DNA of 64,000 nucleotides from Megalonaias nervosa (lineage: Eukaryota; Mollusca; Bivalvia; Unionida; Unionidae): the NCBI GenBank assembly GCA_016617855.1, contig JAECUM010016788.1:1-64000 (forward strand). Reading direction: 5' to 3'. Below, piece after piece: positions 42,337 through 53,343 of the stretch (position 1 is its first letter; every line of letters starts with the position of its first letter). The notes under the pieces are model-generated. The model searched no databases. It worked only from the letters and a program-made list of their open reading frames with translations, and had not been told where the DNA came from. Made by a program: the position numbers and the translations under genes.

Positions 42337-42580
42337 CCTCCCACTCCTGAAATGTACCTTGTAGCAGATGAATTTGCTTTGTATTTGTTAATTGTTAGAA
42401 TAGTTGTAATCTAAAAACTATTATGAACATGGAATGATTAACTTCACACTAAAGATGACACACTGTGAAAGACATTGTGCTGACATTAGAGAACAAGTTA
42501 ATACAAATAGAAGTGTCAGTAGGGAAATCAGTGGAATGGGTGACATTTGGGGCTAGAAATGGTTCATTTAAAACTGATTA

Positions 42581-42787
42581 CCATATATACTTGTTTATAA
42601 GAAGAGCCCAGTTGCGAACGATATAGACCCATATCTGCCATTGTCATTGCAGATCAGTCTCTCTGTTTATTCTACTGATTAGTCCTAACAAAACTGCACA
42701 CCCAGATCTGCTGGTGCATAATTTTCTGACAGATTTGGGTCTATGCGGTTTGCAGTTGGACTTGACTTCTAAAGCAAGTGTATACTG
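42581..42787 (+). mobile_element. Nested-palindrome MITE, right terminus decayed
   Basis: Starts CCATATATACTTGTTTATAA after TA. Both hairpins and the spacer (TTATTCTACTGATTAGTCC) are present. Hairpin 2 shows TpG in place of CpG (CTGGTGCATAATTTTCTGAC). The right end is blurred (CAAGTGTATACTG). Confidence 0.65.
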
Positions 42788-42933
42788 AAGTTTAAATGGG
42801 AGAGGTCTTGTCACAGGAGATCAGTAACAGGTGGTCTGTGCCATACAACTCTGCTACATAATGATGCTAAATGAGGCATTATAAATTTCTCATCCATTTA
42901 ATTAAACTCTGTGCTTGCATAGCTTAAAAGGTA

Positions 42934-43110
42934 CAGTACATACTTGGTCAGGTACATCTGCAGATAACACTGTCAGATCTGGGTCTGTGTTTGTTCTACT
43001 GATCACTCCTAACAAATGACATGGTCCCAGATATGCTGGCACATCATCTGATGGCAGGTCTTGGTGTAGGCAGTTTACATTTAAAGTAGACTTGTTGCAA
43101 GTATAAATGG
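42934..43110 (+). mobile_element. Nested-palindrome MITE, diverged
   Basis: Lies 147 bp after the previous copy. TA flanks (42932-42933, 43111-43112). Spacer TTTGTTCTACTGATCACTCC and both hairpins are recognisable but diverged; the ends read CAGTACATACTTGG and GCAAGTATAAATGG. Confidence 0.65.
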
Positions 43111-43931
43111 TAAATGAAACATGTATTAAAATTTAAAAAAAAAAATTTGCAGCCTTTTTTTGGCACACAAGTAAATTTGAAGGTGTTAATGAAATGTACT
43201 ACCACCATACCTAGCAATAATGTTTTAAGTAGTATGAAGATTTAAAAAAAAAAAAATGTACATGTATTGAAGGAAAGCAAACTTGAGTTTTGGATGTTTA
43301 TTTATTTTCACAATTTATATTTTCATTTCTGGGATGGGGACAGAAGACATTTGTCTAGTTTGAACTTGTCTCTTTTGCTCACGTTTGCTTTCTGTTAAAA
43401 TATTTATATATTTCATAGTAAGATCTTGAAATATATCAAAGAAACTATGATATTGCTCCAATGGTGATACACCCATTTTTGCCACTAGGGCAGTATAACA
43501 TTTGGATCTACTTTTCTTCCATTTTGGACATGTACAGTGTATCTGTTCTCGTGCATGTTGTTCAAACCTGTATTTATGCCTATTAAATTTTGTTGTTATT
43601 GTTGTTGTTATTGCTCTTTCTCTCTCAACCTTCATTTCTCTCCCTACAGGATATACATGTCCTAAAATGTTTAAACCATGGAGCCTGTATATCATACATT
43701 TATGCAATCATTGAATTGCCATCAAGAAATGCCTAAATACAAACTCCAAACAGCTAAAAAGTAGACTTTGGTATTAACATTTTGTAATTAGTTTTCTACA
43801 TGAATAATGGAAAATGTCAGTCTTGTAAAATGGGGGTGCAGGTTTATCACTGGATAAATGTGGTATACCGGTATATGTCATGTAAGGCTTTATGCAAGTT
43901 ACATGAGTGCATTAGGCCAACAAAGTGTGTT

Positions 43932-44365
43932 TTTCCTTGCACTGGTTTTAAAATCGGGGTAGGAAGGGTTTTTGTTACGTTATTATTTTTTACTTTAAAC
44001 AGTATACATATAATGATTAGTATATATAATGCACAAAGCACTTCATGTAATGGGCTAAATCGATTTGGTTAGATGCACAAATCAATTTTGTGAATTTTTT
44101 CTTTAATTTTATCTTTAATTTTTGTTTTGTTCTATTTATTTGAAGATTATATATATTATAATGAGTAGTATATATAATGCACAAAGCACTCAAGTACTGG
44201 TTTAAAACAGATCAGTTAGATGCACAAGTAAATTTTAATAATGTTTGGGAATTGTTTTTGTCTTTTTTTCTTTTCCCTGTGGGGTGAGAAGTGCTAGGGT
44301 CAACAGTGAAAAACAGGGACTGTCAGCAGACCAGAAACACACTTTTTTGGCCCTTGTAGCTTGTT
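43932..44365. repeat. Dispersed repeat D, copy 2, with internal duplication
   Basis: Same block order as 34415-34690. A middle block (ATAATGATTAGTATATATAA, TGCACAAAGCACTT) is duplicated at 44155-44200. No coding capacity. Confidence 0.45.
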
Positions 44366-44382
44366 ACATTTTCTGTTTTGCT

Positions 44383-44500
44383 CACCTGCAAGCCGGTTCC
44401 AACTGCAAACAAGATCGCTCCTGATCTGCCATCACTTAATGTGCTAGCAGATCTGGGTCTACAGTCACATTGGGATCTGACTTGTATGTGGGTTTACTTG
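44383..44500. mobile_element. Nested-palindrome MITE, single-hairpin form, decayed
   Basis: Contains GCAAGCCGGTTCCAACTGCA, one hairpin (GCTCCTGATCTGCCATCACT ... GCTAGCAGATCTGGGTC) and a decayed right arm (GGGATCTGACTTGTATGTGG). No spacer is present. Confidence 0.5.
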
Positions 44501-44839
44501 ATACTGTGATCTTACCAGGACAGCCTGAAGAAAATGTTTCAAAAATGTCAGTTCAGTGTACAGGATTTTTTTCCAGTTTATAATATATTTTCTGAGAAAT
44601 TCAGAAGCCAGTTTGATCTTGAATTTGAGATTTTCTCCAGTGCATTAGTGGTTGGGTTGTTTTTGCATGAGTTGTAGCTTCTGAAAGATTATAACCGACT
44701 TGGATGTGAAAATAAAATTGTAACCTACTAGAGGTCATACTGTTGCATATTACAGTTGATCTGTCTTTCACAACAGTCTTCCAGTGGTCTTGAAAATTGT
44801 ATTTTACTGTACCAACACTCCCAGTTCCAGAAATCCATT

Positions 44840-44860
44840 CCATATATACTCACTTATAAT
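44840..44860. repeat. Solo terminal repeat of the nested-palindrome MITE
   Basis: CCATATATACTCACTTATAA stands alone and matches the family terminus; the rest of the element is missing. Confidence 0.45.
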
Positions 44861-45925
44861 ACTGTATTCTGCAGCACAACAGATGAAAATAAGTAAGAAG
44901 GGTGTACATGTTTACATCTAGGATCCAGAACCGAAGTAGATTATCTTGCATCAGAAGACAGCATCATAGTTTTCATTAATGTTTTAGTCATGACTGTCCA
45001 TCCAGCATAAACTTCTTATTCATCTCACTCCCTGATACTTAATTCATCTTTCATCAAAGTGAACAGTAATTGTTGTTTGCATGTACAGTCAAGGGAACAG
45101 GTGACATGTATCTGTTTTCAACACTTGCATACAGAAGATATTTTTTTAGGCAGTTTTGCTGATGTGTAGCCATGTCAAACTTGAGAGTGCATAGAACTTG
45201 TGATGATGGTCGAGGTATTTGTGCACTTCCACACAGCAGGTGGTTGGAGCAGCTTGAGTGGAACATTTCTCTAGCATGAGCAATCCAAGTGTCAATCCAC
45301 ACCAATTACTTGTATACACATTGTAATCCTTGCATTGTATATCTTTCCATTCATGCTTTTGAAAACCTCTTTTCCACTTGCCAGACATTGCATTACATAT
45401 TCAGTCTTTAAAAAAGGATTTCAGAATTTTGTTGTGTGCCCAATGTGTCTATACTGAAGCAAGCTCAACACAGATGGGAAACCCAAGTTTCACATGGCTA
45501 ATTCATACTGAATCATTTGCTTTTCTTGGAAGAAAAAAAAATCCTGGCCTTTATTACACATGTATATGTATCATTAAAGAGGTCATCATCATGTGGTTAC
45601 TGTCCTTGTATTTTTCAAGGAATAAAGGATGTATTGTGTTGTTGTGCCTGGACTCTCCATCTGTTTATGTGTGTAACAGCTCTTGCACAATTTAAGATAA
45701 AAACTTGAAAGTTTGGGATGTGTGGAGCTGGGGTGGGCAAGGGTAGATGCTCATAATTATAGTTAATTTTATATAAAATGTATCCACCACTCCAGACATT
45801 GTAGTGATACGACTGAAAATTTGTTAAAGGTACATTAAAAATCCAAATCACACACACACATAAAAGGTATTATGGTTTCATACCTTCAGATATCATTGAG
45901 GGTCTGTAGATGTGTGCTGCGAGTT

Positions 45926-46102
45926 CTGAAGTTTAATCCACATTCTGGATGACAACTGAGATCTGAATTTTAATCCACATTCTGGGTGACAACCGAGCTT
46001 TGAATTTTAATCCACACTCTGGATGACAACTGAGATCTGAATTTTAATCCACATTCTGGATGACTACTGAGTTCTGAATTTTAATCCACATTCTGGGTGT
46101 CT
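45926..46102. repeat. 37-bp minisatellite, five units
   Basis: Units of CTGAATTTTAATCCACATTC followed by TGGATGACAACTGAGAT, five in a row. It is unrelated to the 34-bp array that begins about 230 bp downstream. Confidence 0.85.
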
Positions 46103-46329
46103 AGTAGTTTTATTATTCTGCTACTTACTCATGTTGAGACTAATTAGGAACACAGTAATAATTATTATTTTTGTCACTTTCAGATGCCAGATTTTGAACA
46201 ACCTGAGAATACCCTTGGGTACAAGAAAAAGATATAATCGGATGACCTATAAAAGGACCAGCTCCTTTCAGCTCGAAGCATTTACCTGTTTGCAAGCTTC
46301 TCTCTACTGTGTAAGTGTTGGTATAGTAC

Positions 46330-46921
46330 TAAGTTATCTCGTGACTTGAGGTTTGAATACAGCAATCAGTTGTCTTGTTACTCAGTGTTTGAATACAGTT
46401 ATCTTGTGACTATATGTTTGAATACAGTATTGATTTGTTTTGTGACTCGAGGTTTGAAATACAATAGTTCATTTCCTTGTGGCTTGAGGTTTGAATACAG
46501 TTTCAGTTGTCTTGTAACTCAAGGTTTGAATATGGTACTCAGTTATTTTCTTTCTTGGGGTTTGAATACAATATTCAGTTTTGAGGTTTGAATACAGTAT
46601 TTAGTTATCTTGTGACTCAGTTCGAATACAATATTCAGTTGTTTTGAGACTTGAGGTTTGAATACAGTATTTAGTTACCTTGTGACTCAGTTTGAATACA
46701 ATATTCAGTTGTTTTGAGACTTGAGGTTTGAATACAGTATTCAGTTATCTTGTGACTCGGTTTGAATACAGAATTCAGTTGTTTTGTGATTCAGGGTTTG
46801 AATACAATAGTTATTTTGTGGCTCAAGGTTTGAATACAGTATTCAGTTGTCTTGATACTCAAGGTTTGAATACAGTATTCAGTTGTCTTGATACTCAAGG
46901 TTTCAAAACAGGTATCAGTAG
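46330..46921. repeat. Minisatellite of about 34 bp, about 17 units
   Basis: Units such as GGTTTGAATACAGTATTCAG followed by TTGTCTTGTGACTC repeat with drift in length and sequence. It lies in the presumed first intron, about 3 kb upstream of the coding exon. Confidence 0.85.
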
Positions 46922-49501
46922 TAATATCCAGACTAGAAATGTTTTCATGAAACAAAAATAATTCATTACAACAAAATTACTGAAGAATGGAATACAGGCC
47001 ATGATGATCCTCAGTGGTGAAAATGTGGCTGTAACAGTACTTGCATTTAACATACATGCAAGCGCAAACATCATAGACTCACATCTTCAGTTACATTATG
47101 CATTGTAAGAGTCTGCTTGGATCTAATTGCTGTACTTTTAGATTTCAAATAAAAGGTGAAGATCCTTATTTAAGTTTGGTTTTGTGGGGTTTAATTCCAT
47201 TTTTCAGCATGTGATAGACCAGGGTGGCAATATATATGGTGGAGGAAGTACCACTGGCCCATGGGAATTGACTTGCAAACTTTCTTACATACGTTAGTCA
47301 AGCTGAGACTTGGACTTGTGCAGATAGTGGTGAGATGTGTGAATGATCTGTAAAGGCGAGTGTCTTAGACGACTTGGGTCCCTTATTTAACAGATATACG
47401 ACTTTGTACAGGGGTAAATCAAGTATTCACAAATTTTTTATGATCTACAATAATGTAGGGTAGAAGAAACTGACCTTGACAAAAATGGACAGTCATTAGA
47501 AGTCTGTGTAACACAGGGGCACCACATCCTGACCCCTGTCTTTAAAGGGGGTGACTACACTTTTCTGTTTTTAAAAAAGGGGGATCCTTGGAGAAACATC
47601 CCTTGGTAGGCAAAACCACGAGCAGGTCAAATGAAGCAGATTAATGCTAGGCAAACAGACCAGTTTAATTCCAGTCAGTGCACTTTCTTGTCGATATCAA
47701 ATGACCTGGGTAATATCTGGCACTTGTTGCAAAGCGTAATCAAACTGCTAAGTAGTCTTTCCATATTAAGCCAGCGTTATGTGTTGAATTTGATCATTTT
47801 GAGTCTACCTGTTTGAGGAATATTCAGGTCTCTGTGTTTCACACCATGAAACAGACGGACAACACTTGCTGTTGTTGAGGGACAAAAATGTCATAGAAAA
47901 GACAGAATATTACTTTTGTTGTGAATACCATACAACTTTAAGTGTAATCATTATATGTACACATACATGATAATCTAACTATTGGTAGTCTGCGAGTTTG
48001 TTTTAAAATTTAATTTATTGAAGACTTCTACTAAATTTTTAATTTTATTTTCACATTTCTATGTTTCTGTCACCAATACATACCCATGAATTCAAATTGT
48101 AAATTCAACCTATATTCTCTGTCACATGCATAGAAAGGTGGTTGAAGGTATACAATATAAAATATTGGAATATATCTTAAATCTTTTTTATATATAAATT
48201 TCTCATACATATATGTTGTTAATAAAATGTTGGACTCTTTATTCTGGACTCTCATTTTCAGCTGGTTGGGAGTCCTGGACTTTCAGTTACAGAATCCTGA
48301 CCAATGGGCAGTCGATGCCTTTAACCAATTTGTGTTGAAGCATGGAAAATGTCTTCAGATAATTATGTTTTTTGGTTCAAAGGAAGAATTACATGATTCT
48401 TAATTCATGTACTTTATGTTCTACATCTGAATAACCATGGAAGACTTGGTATCAAGTGTGTAACAGCAACACTTTGAAGGTTATAACATAGCAAGGCAAG
48501 TGGAGTAAAATATGACGCGTTTCGTTTACCCTGGGTATTGCATTTGACAAAATTTACCTTTTCTCAAAAAAGGCTGTAATAGAAAATAAGGAAGACAACA
48601 TCAACATCACAGATTTTAATCAATGTGCTCTTTTGACCCTGATTTATTCAGACCATCTTGTTACCTGCCTGTAGATCTAGGTCAGTGGTTAAATGGTTGA
48701 CCTACTGTGTGAGAAATAGGGGACTGACTTGGTGTTTGTTACCGTAGATTGCTATCAGACAGTGAAATGTTAATATACCTGACGGCTTTAAATGGGTATA
48801 ATATTGTGGGACGACTGTTTGCTTCAGAAACTGTTGAACTTTAAGAAAGAGAGGGGAGGTGAAACACCCCTCCTTGTGTTTAATACACTAGCTACTTTGC
48901 AGGAGATCTGTACAGTTTTAAAACGATGATCATTTTAAAACTTTTCTAAAATCTACCTCCTACTTTATTTTACTTCTCTTTTTTTGTTTCCTCTCTTATT
49001 TGGCTCAGTTATCTGCATATCAACTTTTTATTGCCACACTTTTGTTATTACAGGCAGATTTGGTGATTTTTTGCTCATTTTCAACTAGTACAGGACCAGT
49101 CATGCACAATGAACAGACATCTACCTATGTTTGAAGATCAGTATCACATTATCATTTAAAATGGATATGGACAATTAAGTTTGCTATTGCAGTGGGAGAT
49201 TTGGAATGGTTTGGAGTTTCAGTTGAAATTCCTTTGCCAGCTAAAATAGTACTCTTTTCAATTGATAAACTTAGGTGACTTATAATAGGAAAACATACCA
49301 CCACTTTTTCCGAATTCAACCCCTGTAGAAAAAAATCCTGGACCCTGAATTCAGTAGGGATTATATATTTGTAGAAATAGCTGGTCACATTAACATAGAA
49401 CTTGGAACAGAGATCATCTTGTTGATTTTTTTGATGGTTTCTAAATTATGATAAATAAAGTGAACATTTTCATGAATTTTTAGACATGGTTATTGCTGAC
49501 A
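46922..49501. other. Intron sequence, no exon seen
   Basis: CpG-poor, T-rich sequence with one SINE-A copy (47185) and no coding signal. Confidence 0.5.
47185..47382 (-). mobile_element. SINE-A, old copy
   Basis: Minus strand: GGGACCCAAGTCGTCTAAGA (decayed A box), AGTCCAAGTCTCAGCTTGAC, TTCCTCCACCATATATATTG and the 3' end GAATTAAACCCC. CpGs are mostly decayed, consistent with long residence in the CpG-depleted block. Confidence 0.65.
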
Positions 49502-49506
49502 TGAAT

Positions 49507-49541
<35 letters not shown>

Positions 49542-49544
49542 TTT
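49502..49544. repeat. (TTTA)n microsatellite before the coding exon
   Basis: About 10 TTTA units, about 275 bp upstream of the Sprouty acceptor. Confidence 0.95.
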
Positions 49545-49801
49545 TGACCATATAGGTTTATTCTACTTGATGTCGTGATCCCCTTGATTTAGTGTATAGG
49601 GAGAATAAGATGTTCAACATCCATTCAGAATTTATTTGGTCACCTTTTTTGCAGTCAACCTGATCAAAACCACATACAATGTTCAAGTGCCATTGTGCTG
49701 TACCACATTTTTCACAGGTTTTCAGTTGCTTTAGACTTGAAGTGAGTTCCATTTATTAGTACAGCAGAATTTATTGCTCTCCTGAAATAATTTGTATTGT
49801 T

Positions 49802-49817
49802 TTGGTCTATTTTACAG
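49802..49817 (+). promoter_or_regulatory. 3' splice acceptor of the Sprouty coding exon
   Basis: A T-rich tract (TTGGTCTATTTTACAG) ends in AG at 49816-49817, 68 nt upstream of the first in-frame Met. The reading frame is closed by TAA at 49835, so the sequence between acceptor and Met is 5' UTR. This fits a gene with at least one non-coding upstream exon. No transcript is available to confirm it. Confidence 0.7.
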
Positions 49818-49850
49818 ATAGATTTCAAGAGATCTAAAGCACCACTGGTG

Positions 49851-49913
49851 ATGTTCATGATGTTTCCAAACAGTCCCACTACTGGATGGGTGAAAATTTT
49901 ATCTGGGGCATGA
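49851..49913 (+). CDS. Upstream ORF overlapping the Sprouty start
   Basis: Twenty codons in the frame different from Sprouty, starting MFMMFPNSPTT and ending TGA at 49911. There are three in-frame ATGs (49851, 49857, 49860); the first has G at -3. The uORF begins after the predicted acceptor, so it would be in the mature mRNA. It runs past the Sprouty M1 codon at 49886 and its stop overlaps Sprouty M9 as ATGA (49910-49913). The peptide itself resembles nothing I know; its role, if any, would be in controlling initiation. Confidence 0.45.
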   Translation: MFMMFPNSPTTGWVKILSGA

Positions 49914-50770
49914 GATCTACACGAAACCTGCATTCCCCAGCCACATTTGTAACGATCACGGAGAATTCTCATGCTGGCGTGATCACCTTGGACCAAGTTC
50001 GGCCTCAGCCAAGGACACAAAATGAATATGTTGATACACCGGGGAAGCATTTGTTACCACCAGTGCACGCAAAGGCTGGGGTGGGAGGTGTTCACGGTGG
50101 TGGTGGGGGTATTCAGCGGGACTCGACACGGGTGGTTCCTCTACCCACAAGAACTAGTAATTTGTCGTCAAATCCACCACAGTTTTTTCCACCACAGCTG
50201 ACTCCTATTGTGTCCTCACAACCAGTTTCCACATCTCCGCCATTGAAGAAGGACCTTCCTTTAGAAGTAGATGATTCAATTATTTGTAGTCGCTGTGGAA
50301 AATGCCGTTGTGGCGCTTGTACAGAAAGTCGAGAGTTGCCGTCTCGATGGCTGTGTGGCGACAAAGTGAACCTTAGCCCAGAAAGTGCAATAGAGCATTG
50401 CACATGCTTCTGTTGTGTCCGATGTCTGTTTTATCACTATAGTAAAGATGATCAGGACAGCGATTATGATTGCTATACGGACCCATGTGCATGCTGTAAT
50501 CGACCACATTGCTGCAAGAGATGGACTTGCATACTTCTAATGAGTTTGTGTCTCCCATGTCTATGTGTATACTGGCCAGCTAAATGTGGTCTGTATACAT
50601 GCACAGCATGTTACAATAAATGTAGGCGAAAAGGATGTACTTGCAAAACAAACTCATCTAAAGCAAAATCTTCTTCGCGAAGTGGTGCAAAACTTGATGT
50701 CTCTTCTCAGTCCCACAGGTTATTGCTCCTTGAGTCTGAGAGCTCAAGTACAAGCACAAGTAATTCATGA
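49886..50770 (+). CDS. spry: Sprouty-family receptor tyrosine kinase signalling antagonist, complete coding exon
   Basis: 294 codons ending in TGA at 50768. Sprouty proteins are membrane-associated feedback inhibitors of FGFR/EGFR-Ras-ERK signalling. Residues 134-253 form the Cys-rich Sprouty domain: it opens CSRCGKCRCGACTESRELPS, runs through YDCYTDPCACCNRPHCCKRW and the hydrophobic SLCLPCLCVYWPAKC stretch, and closes CRRKGCTCK. Near the N terminus, residues 33-51 (ITLDQVRPQPRTQNEYVDT) match the other conserved Sprouty motif. Its tyrosine, here Y48 in NEY, is the phosphosite that recruits Cbl and adaptor SH2 domains in characterised family members. Between the two lies a Gly/Pro/Ser linker (58-128); the tail (258-294) is Ser/Lys-rich and ends in a Ser/Thr run. 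M1 is the first in-frame Met after the stop at 49835; M9 (49910) has the better -3 base (G) and could be the real start. Spred is unlikely because no EVH1 or KBD domain is present. Length fits Sprouty. A single coding exon behind 5' UTR introns is usual for the family. Confidence 0.96.
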   Translation: MGENFIWGMRSTRNLHSPATFVTITENSHAGVITLDQVRPQPRTQNEYVDTPGKHLLPPVHAKAGVGGVHGGGGGIQRDSTRVVPLPTRTSNLSSNPPQFFPPQLTPIVSSQPVSTSPPLKKDLPLEVDDSIICSRCGKCRCGACTESRELPSRWLCGDKVNLSPESAIEHCTCFCCVRCLFYHYSKDDQDSDYDCYTDPCACCNRPHCCKRWTCILLMSLCLPCLCVYWPAKCGLYTCTACYNKCRRKGCTCKTNSSKAKSSSRSGAKLDVSSQSHRLLLLESESSSTSTSNS

Positions 50771-52962
50771 CTGTGTACTTTCATTTGGATTACTACTGTT
50801 CTCATTAGCAGTTACTCTGGGAACAGCCAATATATCAGAGACACTTTGTATATTTCATATGTGCTGAATCTGTGATGTTTTTGTTTTTTTCTCTTTTTTT
50901 TTTTTTTTTTCTTTTCCAATAAGATCCTTAGTGCCATGTTGCTATATTGAAATTTCTTGTTTGATGGAGGAAGTACTAAATTTATTTATGTTGTAAGTTT
51001 TAGGAGAAAAAATATCTAGTGTAGAAGTTCGCATGAAAGGTTCCTTCTACACAATATATACAGTATTGGCAGAGTTCTTGAAAACTTCATCTAATTCTTT
51101 TATCTCAACAACCAAGCTGTTTTATCACATTGTAAGGACAATTGGTAGATCACATAGCAATTGAGAATTGCCATATTTATTGCTACTTGATTCCAGTGTG
51201 CAGGCCAAATTTTATATTTTAAAAAGACTTGTTCATCAGGTTTATATAAAGCAGTATATTGTATGACTAATACATCCAATGAAAAATATGTATCTGGTTC
51301 CATTAACCTGACCTACCCTATTTTAATGGCTCTGGACCTATAACTTTTAATGTTGTATGCAAAATAATTTTTAAAATTGTTAATACCATGCCCCATTTTC
51401 ACATCTGAACTGGTAACTTTAGACTGGAAACTGTCATATAAACCAACACAAGCTGGATAAAAAAAAAGCTGATAAAAACAAAACCATAAGTACCAATCTT
51501 CTTACCCAATTTGTTTTCATACCCTTACCAAAGCCAGACCTATTTTTTTTATTTTGGCTTTACAAAGTGACGCACTCAAGCGGAGGTTACCTTGCAATTT
51601 TTTTAGCAAATCTCTCTTTGTTCCTAAAGAATATATCCTGGATTGGGACAATGTGTCAACCGAAAAACCTATCTTGAATTATATATCTCGTATTTTACTA
51701 ATACAATTACTATAGCGGTTGATCATTGTGAGTAAATAAGCCCCATTAAAAGAGTAAAATAAATTTAATGAAACCTTCACCAATTTAAGAAAAAAAAATT
51801 AGAACTTAACAAAAAAATTTTTATAAAGCATAAAGTGTACATGAAAGAAAAGTGTACATGTGAAAAATGTAACAGCTGTTCTTTATAAAGTAATTTTTTT
51901 TAAATTTTATTTTTCTCAAAATTTGACAAAAGCATTAAGTGTAGAAAATGCAATAAGAAAAACTAAATCCATAAGTTGTGATAATGTTCTGTATATATAT
52001 ATAGTACATGAAAGTGTATATTTTGCTTATTTCAAAAATGCTGTTAAATAGGGCTAGTTTATAGTTGTTTTGTTATGAAGATATAAAGATTTGAGATCCA
52101 GCACCACACATGATAACTGCATGGCATGAAAACTTTCATAATGAATTTATGTTGAATTTCTTATTTATAACATTTGTGCCCACATATCATTTCCATCCAA
52201 CTGCAGTGGAGTAAACCATGATATGCCGTCATGTTGTGCCAGCAGCTCCGAGTTTGTTCTGTTCACTTGAAATTTATAAATACGGTCAAGTAATTTAATT
52301 TTATGGTATCAGTTTCCATGTTTACACAGTAAATGACATTTTTGTTGGTAGTTAAATTCATCCATTGGTAGGTTTACAGAATTGTTTTGAAAGTTTTTCT
52401 TGCCCACTGGCAAGTGATTTTCATATTTTTACTTGCCCTGTTAAATTCGAACTGTCCATTGTAAGCATGATATTCATTTTATCACATTCCTTCCTTACCC
52501 CAACAAGTTGTAAACATGTTGAGATTGTCCATTTTAAACTACCATGCCCTGGGCAACAGTCACTAAGAAGGACAATGGTCAGATGGGGGATGAAAGGACA
52601 TTGTTCATTTGGTCTGAAATTCTTGATCGTTAGCAGTGACAAAACCCATGAAAAGTGGTACCCGACAAATGTTTTTGTTTGTTTGAGAATTCTCAGTAGC
52701 ATATAAATACTGATCAGATGACACATCATGTAATGGTGGGTCTGGCTCTGCTCCATTCACAGTTGTGTGAATATGATACCTTAACAAATTCAGAATGAAC
52801 ATCAGTTCAGGGTACAGTTTCATTACTACATCAGTTGCAGAGAGCACTCAAATACTTTTTGTAAAGACACCACCTCTCTGCTAGCTTTTGTCAGGAGTTG
52901 AGAAAATTTATTTGAATATTGCATTCTGTTTATAGTTAATAAAGATATCCAATATTCATGAC
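50771..52962 (+). other. Sprouty 3' UTR with candidate poly(A) signals
   Basis: Follows the Sprouty stop. Canonical AATAAA occurs at 51758-51763 and 52938-52943. The second is followed within 40 nt by GT-rich sequence (TTGATGTTTGTACTTGTATG), the usual downstream element, so cleavage near 52960 is the better call. CpG is almost absent (3 in 51001-51600 by hand count). Open frames of 111-113 codons on both strands at 52365-52756 look like chance. No MITE lies inside it, although several lie just beyond. The end is inferred, not observed. Confidence 0.5.
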
Positions 52963-53125
52963 GTTGATGTTTGTACTTGTATGGGTTTTATTTTGGTTGT
53001 AATCAAGGAATGGTATAGTCCTTGGTTTTATTCTGTTTTAATAGTCTTATGAATTTTAAATTTCGATGAACCAGTCAAATTTAAATAATTGTTGTCTTTC
53101 TTTTTATCTAACAAGCAGATAGCTA

Positions 53126-53343
53126 CCATATATACTCGCCTATAAGTTAAGACCAACTGCAAACTGTGCAGATCATAATCTGCTGTGGCATAATGCGCTG
53201 GCAGATCTAGATCTGTGCAGTTTTTTAGGAGTAGTTATTTGAACAAACAAAATAGACCCTTAACTTCAGGGACATTGTGCTTACAGCAGATCAGGATCTG
53301 TGTTGTTTGCAGTTTGCCTCAACTTGTAAGCGAGTATATATGC
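53126..53343 (-). mobile_element. Nested-palindrome MITE, full length, inverted
   Basis: About 218 bp flanked by TA (53124-53125, 53344-53345). Begins CCATATATACTCGCCTATAA and ends GTAAGCGAGTATATATGC. The spacer is in minus orientation (TTTTTTAGGAGTAGTTATTT). It lies about 165 bp beyond the predicted Sprouty cleavage site. Confidence 0.8.

Larger units (their letters stand above)
30711..49817 (+). other. Probable first intron of Sprouty (about 19 kb)
   Basis: Sequence between the candidate donor at 30711 and the coding-exon acceptor at 49817. It holds no recognisable coding exon. Its content is nested-palindrome MITEs, two SINE-A copies and one 5'-truncated SINE-B, two minisatellites and a MULE-like foldback. 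Further non-coding exons may be hidden in it. The start is uncertain because the first exon is only inferred. Confidence 0.35.

Noticed and set aside
43315..43707. 130-codon open frame on the minus strand
   Set aside because: About one frame of this length is expected by chance in 64 kb of AT-rich DNA; no motif recognised and it lies in a probable intron.
50113..50558. Antisense open frames across the Sprouty exon
   Set aside because: Shadows of the Sprouty coding sequence; Cys codons on one strand remove stops on the other.
52365..52756. Overlapping frames of 113 and 111 codons on opposite strands
   Set aside because: They lie in the predicted Sprouty 3' UTR, share no family motif and overlap each other antisense.
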